A stretch of DNA of 12,648 nucleotides. Source: Bacteroidales bacterium (lineage in GTDB: Bacteria; Bacteroidota; Bacteroidia; Bacteroidales; UBA932). Below are positions 7,100 through 12,648 of the stretch, piece after piece; position 1 is the stretch's first letter; each line of letters begins with the position of its first letter. The stretch is taken from contig JAAXVX010000013.1 of assembly GCA_013335275.1 (NCBI GenBank), forward strand, positions 1 through 12,648, read 5' to 3'. The translations under genes were made by a program, and so were the position numbers. The notes beneath the pieces are model-generated. The model worked only from the letters and a program-made list of their open reading frames with translations, had not been told where the DNA came from and did no database searches.

Positions 7100-8830
7100 T
7101 TACTTTTTATTTAAAAAAAATGATTTTTGCCTCAACTTGTTCTCCGGGAACCTCTCTACAAAAATTTTATTTAAGGTTTTTGGATCAATTCCGGTATAAA
7201 ATGAGACCGACGAACGAGTCATTGGTGTAGGCGTAAAGTCCTGAACTTGTTCTAATTGTATATTTTTTAAATCGGGATTAGATGAAAGTCTGGCCATATC
7301 GTCCATAGTGCAACCGGGATGACTTGAAATAAAGTACGGAATTAACTGGTATCTCAATCCTTCTTGTTTTACAATCTGTTCAAATTCCTTTCTTAAAAAA
7401 GTAAAAAGCTTAAAAGAAGGCTTACCCATAATCTTAAGAACATGTTCTTCGGTATGTTCCGGTGCTATTTTAAACCTGCCTGATGTATGTTTTACGATTA
7501 CTTCTCTCAGATATTTTCTCCCGGATTCGTCCAGATATCCTTTTTCGTTTAAGAAAAGGTCATACCTGATTCCGCTTCCTATAAATGCTTTCTTTATTCC
7601 GGGTATCTTTTCTATTCTGTTGTAGAGATCAATTATTTTGTCGTGTGACCTGTTTAAATTTGCGCAAATTCCGGGATATATACAGCTGTCTCTTTTACAT
7701 TTCCTGCATTGTTCCATATCCTTTCCCTTCATATCGTACATATTTGCAGAAGGCCCGCCAACATCGGATATATATCCTTTAAAATCGTCCATTTTAGAAA
7801 TTGCAACAGCCTCTTTCAATATCGATTCAACTGACCTGGAAATAACAAATTTCCCCTGATGTGCAGATATAGTACAAAAACTGCATGAGCCAAAACACCC
7901 ACGGTGGGTATTTATGGAAAACTTAATCATTTCATATGCGGGAATGTGTTTCCCTTTATATCTCGGGTGAGGAACCCTTGTAAATGGCAAATCAAAGAAG
8001 GAATCAATTTCTGCCTTTTCGGGAATCTCAAACGGTGGATTAATATAAATGAATTTATTCTGATACGGTTCAACAATAACTCTCGCTTTGTATGAATTAG
8101 ACTCTTTTTCTATGACATTGAAATTTTCTACGAATGCCATTCTGTCTTTAAGGCACTTCTCATATGAGTTTAAAAATAATGCATCCGGGATTCCTGCCTC
8201 TGCTTTATCTGAAACATATGCAATTTGAGGAATACGTCTGATTTGTTCCAGACTATAACCATTACGGAAAGCATTTGCAAGTTCAGATACAGGCTTCTCC
8301 CCCATTCCGTATATCAAATAATCTGCACAGGAGTCAACAAGTATGGATGGCAATATCTTATCGTTCCAATAGTCATAGTGAGTAACCCTCCGTAAGGAAG
8401 CCTCAATTCCTCCAATAACAACTGGAACGTCGGGATAAATGCTCTTAAGAATATTTGAATACACTTTTACAGCGTAATCCGGACGCTGATGTGCTCTTCC
8501 GTCCGGTGTATATGCATCGTTACTGCGAAGCCTCTTGTTTGCCGTATAGTGGTTGACCATTGAATCCATCACACCGGCATTGACACCAAAAAAAAGCCTT
8601 GGTTTTCCAAGTTTTTTAAAATCCCTTAAATCGTCCTGCCAGTTTGGCTGGGGAACAACCGCAACCCTAAGACCGTCCCTTTCGAGAATACGGGCTATTA
8701 CTGCAGTACCAAATGAAGGATGGTCTATATAGGCATCACCTGAAAAGAGTATAACGTCCAGGTAGTCCCAACCCAACGCTTCCACCTCTTTTTTTGATGT
8801 GGGCAAAAATTTATTTCTGTTAATGTCCAT
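7100..8830 (-). CDS. YgiQ-family radical SAM protein
   Basis: A 576-residue iron-sulfur protein of the YgiQ (UPF0313) family, whose reaction is not established to my knowledge. The N-terminal part (about 1-290) carries the family's FLPTSKKEVEALGWDYLDV opening, FSGDAYIDHPSFG, and VVIGGIEASLRR (137-148). The radical SAM core begins with the CFGSCSFC cluster (Cys312, Cys316, Cys319; CxxxCxxC) within RGCFGSCSFCTISAHQGKF. A second cysteine group lies at 375, 378, 383 and 389 (CRKCKRDSCIYPGIC). IAPEHTE (455-461) and DFTPTPMT (531-538) are also family marks. The protein stops soon after KLRQKSFF, where the homologs I recall continue with FFxWYKP and a basic tail, so its C-terminus seems short. The ATG is 1 nt after the argS stop, so this is almost certainly the last gene of the agcS-argS operon. 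Confidence 0.94.
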   Translation of the reverse strand: MDINRNKFLPTSKKEVEALGWDYLDVILFSGDAYIDHPSFGTAVIARILERDGLRVAVVPQPNWQDDLRDFKKLGKPRLFFGVNAGVMDSMVNHYTANKRLRSNDAYTPDGRAHQRPDYAVKVYSNILKSIYPDVPVVIGGIEASLRRVTHYDYWNDKILPSILVDSCADYLIYGMGEKPVSELANAFRNGYSLEQIRRIPQIAYVSDKAEAGIPDALFLNSYEKCLKDRMAFVENFNVIEKESNSYKARVIVEPYQNKFIYINPPFEIPEKAEIDSFFDLPFTRVPHPRYKGKHIPAYEMIKFSINTHRGCFGSCSFCTISAHQGKFVISRSVESILKEAVAISKMDDFKGYISDVGGPSANMYDMKGKDMEQCRKCKRDSCIYPGICANLNRSHDKIIDLYNRIEKIPGIKKAFIGSGIRYDLFLNEKGYLDESGRKYLREVIVKHTSGRFKIAPEHTEEHVLKIMGKPSFKLFTFLRKEFEQIVKQEGLRYQLIPYFISSHPGCTMDDMARLSSNPDLKNIQLEQVQDFTPTPMTRSSVSFYTGIDPKTLNKIFVERFPENKLRQKSFFLNKK

Positions 8831-8831
8831 T

Positions 8832-10610
8832 TTACATTCTCTCAGGCAGGGTAATTCCCAAAATACCCATTGCCTTTGATAATACTCTGGCTATTGAATC
8901 AATAAGCACAAGCCGCTGGGACCTCGCCATTGAATTCTCCTCTTTTAATATTGAAACTTCGTGATAATACTGGTTAAACTCCTTTGCAAGTTCATATGCA
9001 TAATTTGCAATTAATGCAGGAGAATGAGCTTCACCCGCTTCCCTTACTTTTTCAGGGAAATTATTTAGCAGTTTAATTATTTCCACCTCTTTCTGAATGA
9101 GCGGTGCACCTGAAAAATCGGGAGAAACACTCAGTTCGGAAGCCTTCCGTAAAATTGATTTTATTCTTGCATGGGTGTACTGAATGAAAGGGCCTGTATT
9201 ACCATTGAAATCAATAGACTCCTTAGGATCGAAAAGCATGGTTTTCTTTGGGTCAACTTTAATTATAAAATACTTCAAAGCACCCAGCCCTAGCATTTCA
9301 AATACTTTATTCTGCTCTTCTTCGCTTAAATTTTCAAGTTTTCCGAGCTCCAGTGATGTTTCTCTTGCAGTATCAACCATATTTGCAATAAGGTCATCTG
9401 CGTCAACAACAGTACCCTCTCTGGATTTCATTTTGCCTTCCGGCAATTCTACCATACCGTATGACAAATGGAAAATAGAATCGGACCATTCAAATCCAAG
9501 TTTTCTTAAAATATGTTTTAATACCTGAAAGTGATAATTCTGTTCATTTCCTACAACATAGATAAGTTCATCCAGGCTGTATTCGGAAAACCGCTGATGA
9601 GCAGTACCTAAATCCTGTGTCATGTAAACAGAGGTTCCGTCGGATCTTAAAAGCAATTTTTCATCAAGGCCGTCGGGGGTAAGATCACACCATACTGACC
9701 CATTCTCCTTATTATAAAAAACACCTTTTTTCAAACCTTCTCCAACAAGAGCTTTTCCCAGCAAATATGTTTGAGACTCGTAATATGTTTTGTCAAAGTC
9801 AACTCCAAGTCTCTTATATGTTTCGTCAAATCCTTCATAAACCCACGAATTCATCATTTTCCACAGGTTCACAACTGCCTCGTCTCCTTTCTCCCACTTA
9901 ACAAGCATCTCCTGCGCCTCTTTCATTAAAGGAGCGCATTTTTCTGCTTCCTCTTTTTCCATTCCTGAGGCAACAAGACCGTTCACCTCTTCTTTGAGCA
10001 TATTGTTAAAAATAACATAATACTTTCCAACAAGGTGGTCACCTTTTAAACCGGAACTTGCGGGAGTCTCTCCGTTAGCCGTTTTTTGCCATGCCAGCAT
10101 GGATTTACAAATATGAATTCCCCTGTCGTTTACGAGGTTAACCTTATAAACCTTGTGGCCGTTAGCTTCAAGCAATTTGGCAACAGACCAGCCAAGGAGA
10201 TTGTTCCTTATATGTCCTAAATGCAGTGGCTTGTTTGTGTTTGGAGAAGAGTATTCAACCATTACACTTTTACCGGATGATGGGTGCTGCCCCCAGTCTT
10301 TGCTAAGAGAAATTTTGCTGAAAATATCGAGCCAATAGTTATTTGAGAGTTTTATATTCAAAAACCCCTTTACTACATTATAGCTTTCAATTTCATTACT
10401 GTTCGAAGTAAGATATTCACCAATTTCACGTGATGTCTCTTCAGGCGATTTTTTTGAAATTTTAAGAAGAGGAAATACAACTATTGTTATATCTCCTGCA
10501 AATTCCTTTCTGGTAGCCTGAGTTTGCAGCATACTCTCTTCCGGATTTTGACCGTAAAGCACAGAGACAGCTTCTCTCAGTTTTGACAAAATTAGTTTCT
10601 CAGGATTCAT
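8832..10610 (-). CDS. argS: Arginyl-tRNA synthetase
   Basis: A 592-residue class I aminoacyl-tRNA synthetase that charges tRNA-Arg with arginine using ATP in the cytosol. Domain order is standard. The Arg-specific N-terminal domain covers about 1-90. The catalytic Rossmann fold contains SSPNTNKPLHLGHIRNN, with the HIGH-type HLGH at 130-133, followed by NDRGIHICKSMLAW. The KMSKS counterpart is KMKSREGTVVDADDL, with KMKSR at 393-397. The C-terminal DALR anticodon-binding domain begins around GPFIQYTHARIKSIL (473-487). Length and motifs are normal, and no frame problem is seen. It lies 5 nt downstream of the sodium:alanine symporter gene and 1 nt upstream of the radical SAM gene, so the three are probably one transcript. 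No leader or T-box structure is present in the gaps. Confidence 0.98.
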   Translation of the reverse strand: MNPEKLILSKLREAVSVLYGQNPEESMLQTQATRKEFAGDITIVVFPLLKISKKSPEETSREIGEYLTSNSNEIESYNVVKGFLNIKLSNNYWLDIFSKISLSKDWGQHPSSGKSVMVEYSSPNTNKPLHLGHIRNNLLGWSVAKLLEANGHKVYKVNLVNDRGIHICKSMLAWQKTANGETPASSGLKGDHLVGKYYVIFNNMLKEEVNGLVASGMEKEEAEKCAPLMKEAQEMLVKWEKGDEAVVNLWKMMNSWVYEGFDETYKRLGVDFDKTYYESQTYLLGKALVGEGLKKGVFYNKENGSVWCDLTPDGLDEKLLLRSDGTSVYMTQDLGTAHQRFSEYSLDELIYVVGNEQNYHFQVLKHILRKLGFEWSDSIFHLSYGMVELPEGKMKSREGTVVDADDLIANMVDTARETSLELGKLENLSEEEQNKVFEMLGLGALKYFIIKVDPKKTMLFDPKESIDFNGNTGPFIQYTHARIKSILRKASELSVSPDFSGAPLIQKEVEIIKLLNNFPEKVREAGEAHSPALIANYAYELAKEFNQYYHEVSILKEENSMARSQRLVLIDSIARVLSKAMGILGITLPERM

Positions 10611-10615
10611 CTAAA

Positions 10616-11968
10616 CTATTTTTTAAAATAAATTTTCATCTCCTTTTTAACTTTTGGAGCAAGAATAATTAAAGTAATCATCGTAGGTATTGCCATAAGA
10701 GCGTATGCACTGTCAATAATTCCAACAACAACATCAAGCGATATAACAGCACCTACTACTAACATAATAAGGAAAAAATAGTTGTAATAGTGTGCATATT
10801 TTGCGCCGAACAGGAAATTTGTACACTTCACTCCGTAATATGAGTATGAGAACATTGTTGAAAATGCAAAGATTATTGCCATAATAAGCAAAAGGTAATG
10901 TCCAACACCGGGAATCGATGCTTCGAAAGAATTCATTGCCATCTGAATACCCTGCAGCTGTGTCACATCATACTGAGCATTAATAAGTATTGCAAGAGCT
11001 GTGAGCGTACATACCAGACCAGAGTCAATTGAAGGGCCTATCATTGCCACAAGTCCCTCTCTTATAGGTTGTGTATTTTTTGAGGCCCCGTGCATCATAG
11101 AAGCTGTACCTACGCCGGCCTCATTTACGAATGCTGCTCGCCTGGCTCCGATAACAATTGCCGAACCGGCAAGTCCTCCAAGACCGGCCTTAAATTCAAA
11201 TGCACCTGCAAAAATCGAATAAAACACATCCGGAACTACAGAAAGATTTGTTATTACAATATACCCCACAAGAAGAAAATACATGCCAACCATAGTGGGT
11301 ACCAGTTTTGCCGATACTTTTGAAATTCGTTGAATACCACCTAAAATTACAATTGAGACTAGTAAACATATTACAATTCCTATAATAAGTTTAAGCCCGA
11401 AAGTAGTTTCCACTCCCATTGGTACGGTGATTACTGTAGTGAGAGCTTCTGTAAGTTGGTTTGCCTGCATAAGGCAAAGCGTGCCTATAAGTCCGAAAAT
11501 AGAGAAAAAGACAGCCATTGGCCTCCACTTTTTACCAAGACCCTCCGTTATCATGTACATGGGCCCACCCTGTGGCTCCCCGGCCGAATCCTTACCCTTA
11601 AACATAATTGTAAGACTCCCCTCAAAAAATTTTGTTGCCATACCAACAATGGCACTTACCCACATCCAGAAAATTGTTCCCGGACCACCCATGGTAATAG
11701 CTACAGCCACACCTGAGATGTTACCCATACCAACGGTAGAAGCTATTGCGCTTGCAAGTGCTTCAAATGAGCTAATTTGCCCCGGAGCATCATCCTCTTT
11801 TTTTCTAAGAGACCGGATGGCTCTGCCATAATATCGAAAAGGGACAAAACCGGAATAGATAAGAAATCCTAAACCACCGCCGATTAAAAGAAGAAACAGG
11901 GGCATTCCCCAGACCCAATTGCCGAAGTCAACAATCAGGTTGCCTATCAGCTGCCAGAAGTCAGTCAT
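10616..11968 (-). CDS. Sodium:alanine/glycine symporter (AGCS family)
   Basis: A 450-residue inner-membrane secondary transporter that takes up alanine or glycine, probably with Na+. The strongly hydrophobic profile fits about eleven membrane helices. Family motifs are in order: SSFEALASAIASTVGMGNISGVAV covers residues 66-89, then GGPGTIFWMW (94-103), EPQGGPMYMI (131-140), and RRAAFVNEAGVGTASMMHG (276-294), where most members read FSNEAG. This last change, and the GMGNISG form of the substrate-site loop, suggest a divergent subgroup, so substrate specificity is uncertain within small neutral amino acids. It is the first gene of a tight trio with argS (5 nt) and the YgiQ-type gene. A promoter element lies just before it. 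The ATG at 11968 leaves a short AT-rich leader without a Shine-Dalgarno. Confidence 0.94.
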   Translation of the reverse strand: MTDFWQLIGNLIVDFGNWVWGMPLFLLLIGGGLGFLIYSGFVPFRYYGRAIRSLRKKEDDAPGQISSFEALASAIASTVGMGNISGVAVAITMGGPGTIFWMWVSAIVGMATKFFEGSLTIMFKGKDSAGEPQGGPMYMITEGLGKKWRPMAVFFSIFGLIGTLCLMQANQLTEALTTVITVPMGVETTFGLKLIIGIVICLLVSIVILGGIQRISKVSAKLVPTMVGMYFLLVGYIVITNLSVVPDVFYSIFAGAFEFKAGLGGLAGSAIVIGARRAAFVNEAGVGTASMMHGASKNTQPIREGLVAMIGPSIDSGLVCTLTALAILINAQYDVTQLQGIQMAMNSFEASIPGVGHYLLLIMAIIFAFSTMFSYSYYGVKCTNFLFGAKYAHYYNYFFLIMLVVGAVISLDVVVGIIDSAYALMAIPTMITLIILAPKVKKEMKIYFKK

Positions 11969-11990
11969 TTAAATAAATTTTAAGTTCGGA

Positions 11991-11998
11991 CAAAGATA
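11991..11998 (-). promoter_or_regulatory. Bacteroidetes-type -7 promoter element before the symporter operon
   Basis: The - strand reads TATCTTTG here, a perfect match to the Bacteroidetes -7 consensus TAnnTTTG. It lies 22 nt upstream of the symporter ATG, which predicts a leader of roughly 15-20 nt. A matching -33 TTTG at the usual spacing is not evident; the nearest ATTG (12014-12011) is only 12 nt upstream and inside the end of the antiporter gene. The call rests on the -7 match and position. Confidence 0.55.
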
Positions 11999-12009
11999 GT
12001 ATTTAGAAT

Positions 12010-12648
12010 TCAATCAGCATCTCCATCTGACGTCAAAGAGAGTCTCTTTGCAGAAAAGAATACAGTTGTTCCCTGAATGAGCAATGATAGAAGTGTAACA
12101 AAGAAGACAATATCGAACATCAATTGTGCGTTTTTAAGCCCGGCAATAAGCGGATAAGTCGCAAAAACGATTGGTACTGCCCCTTTGAGTCCAACCCATG
12201 AGATATAATGTCTTGCATTTAGAGTGAAATTTCTGAAAGGCAGTAGCGTAAGGAACACCGAAAAAGGTCTTGAAATGAGAGTCATTCCGAATGCAATTAT
12301 CAAACCTATGGAAATTATAGCAATAAGATCTCCGGGGTTTACAAATAATCCTAATGTAAGGAACAAAACCAACTGGCTCAGCCATGCAAAACTGTCAAAA
12401 AATGCATTTGCACTCGCATTCTGACTTTGTTTATTATTTCCGATAACGAGTCCTGCAATGTAAACTGCAAGAAAACCGTTTCCGTAGATAAAACCGGTTC
12501 CGGATTGAATAAAAAAGACAGAGGCCAGTAAAAGAATATGATATGCAGAAGTGTTTTCTACATTTATACGCTTCGTTAATAGAATCAGAAGTTTTGCAAG
12601 AATATATCCGGAAATAGCACCCACTGCAAACTGAACAATAAATTTAAA
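12010..12648 (-). CDS. NhaP2/CvrA-type cation/proton antiporter (3' part only)
   Basis: The last 212 codons of a multi-helix inner-membrane cation/proton antiporter of the CPA1 family; the frame stays open to the right window edge, so the 5' end is missing. Diagnostic stretches are FLAVYIAGLVIGN, the SWVGLKGAVPIVFATYPL helix, and FDIVFFVTLLSLLIQGTTV, which match the K+/H+ antiporter NhaP2 group. Such proteins exchange K+ or Na+ for protons and help control internal pH and potassium. The protein ends 14-16 residues after the last membrane helix (SAKRLSLTSDGDAD), so it lacks the cytoplasmic TrkA-C/RCK-type C-terminal region found in the E. coli member. The stop is TGA. It is followed after 41 nt by the symporter gene, with no hairpin between, so some read-through into the next operon is possible. 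Confidence 0.9.
   Translation of the reverse strand, partial: FKFIVQFAVGAISGYILAKLLILLTKRINVENTSAYHILLLASVFFIQSGTGFIYGNGFLAVYIAGLVIGNNKQSQNASANAFFDSFAWLSQLVLFLTLGLFVNPGDLIAIISIGLIIAFGMTLISRPFSVFLTLLPFRNFTLNARHYISWVGLKGAVPIVFATYPLIAGLKNAQLMFDIVFFVTLLSLLIQGTTVFFSAKRLSLTSDGDAD

Noticed and set aside
11427..11831. A 134-codon open frame on the + strand inside the symporter gene
   Set aside because: It lies antisense to a clear AGCS-family gene, is Pro/Ser-rich and has no recognisable motif.
1..12648. Search for mobile elements, CRISPR arrays, tRNA/rRNA genes, riboswitches and defence systems
   Set aside because: No transposase, integrase, repeat-spacer pattern, tRNA-like fold or defence domain was visible, and gaps between genes are too short to hide most of these.

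Overview
The window looks like an ordinary chromosomal stretch from a member of the Bacteroidota, probably Bacteroidales. The evidence is its AT-rich coding sequence, almost no Shine-Dalgarno sites before starts, a perfect TAnnTTTG-type -7 promoter element before the amino-acid symporter gene, a dihydroorotase carrying the DDQVHFREPG motif I associate with this phylum, and a small acidic-tailed protein resembling unnamed Bacteroidales proteins. The species cannot be named from sequence alone.

Layout. Positions 2-2623 (+ strand) hold the 3' end of a family 2 glycosyltransferase resembling polyprenol monophosphomannose synthase, then dihydroorotase (pyrC), then an EamA-type drug/metabolite transporter whose start overlaps the pyrC end. 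This cluster meets a - strand block at a short convergent junction with a perfect 10-bp inverted repeat that can terminate both directions. On the - strand, read from high to low coordinates, come: a K+/H+ (or Na+/H+) antiporter of the NhaP2 type cut by the window edge; a promoter; a tight trio of sodium:alanine/glycine symporter, arginyl-tRNA synthetase (argS) and a YgiQ-type radical SAM protein; a small conserved protein with an acidic tail, followed by a strong intrinsic terminator; and a ClC-type chloride transporter with a CBS pair whose end overlaps the start of the Tex-family S1 RNA-binding protein.

How the genes relate. These are housekeeping functions: pyrimidine synthesis, arginine charging of tRNA, amino-acid uptake, ion homeostasis, and transcription or RNA maintenance. 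The tight spacings (5 nt, 1 nt, 8-nt overlap, 11-nt overlap) imply at least three co-transcribed groups, but I see no shared pathway binding them into one system. Coding density is very high and no gap exceeds about 75 bases.

I found no mobile element, CRISPR array, RNA gene, phage or defence system, and nothing that I would call a previously undescribed system. The most interesting points are at residue level: unusual ion-pathway residues in the ClC protein, a Gln in place of a metal-ligand His in PyrC, an early-ending YgiQ C-terminus, and an unresolved start and promoter for the clc-tex pair directly behind a terminator.
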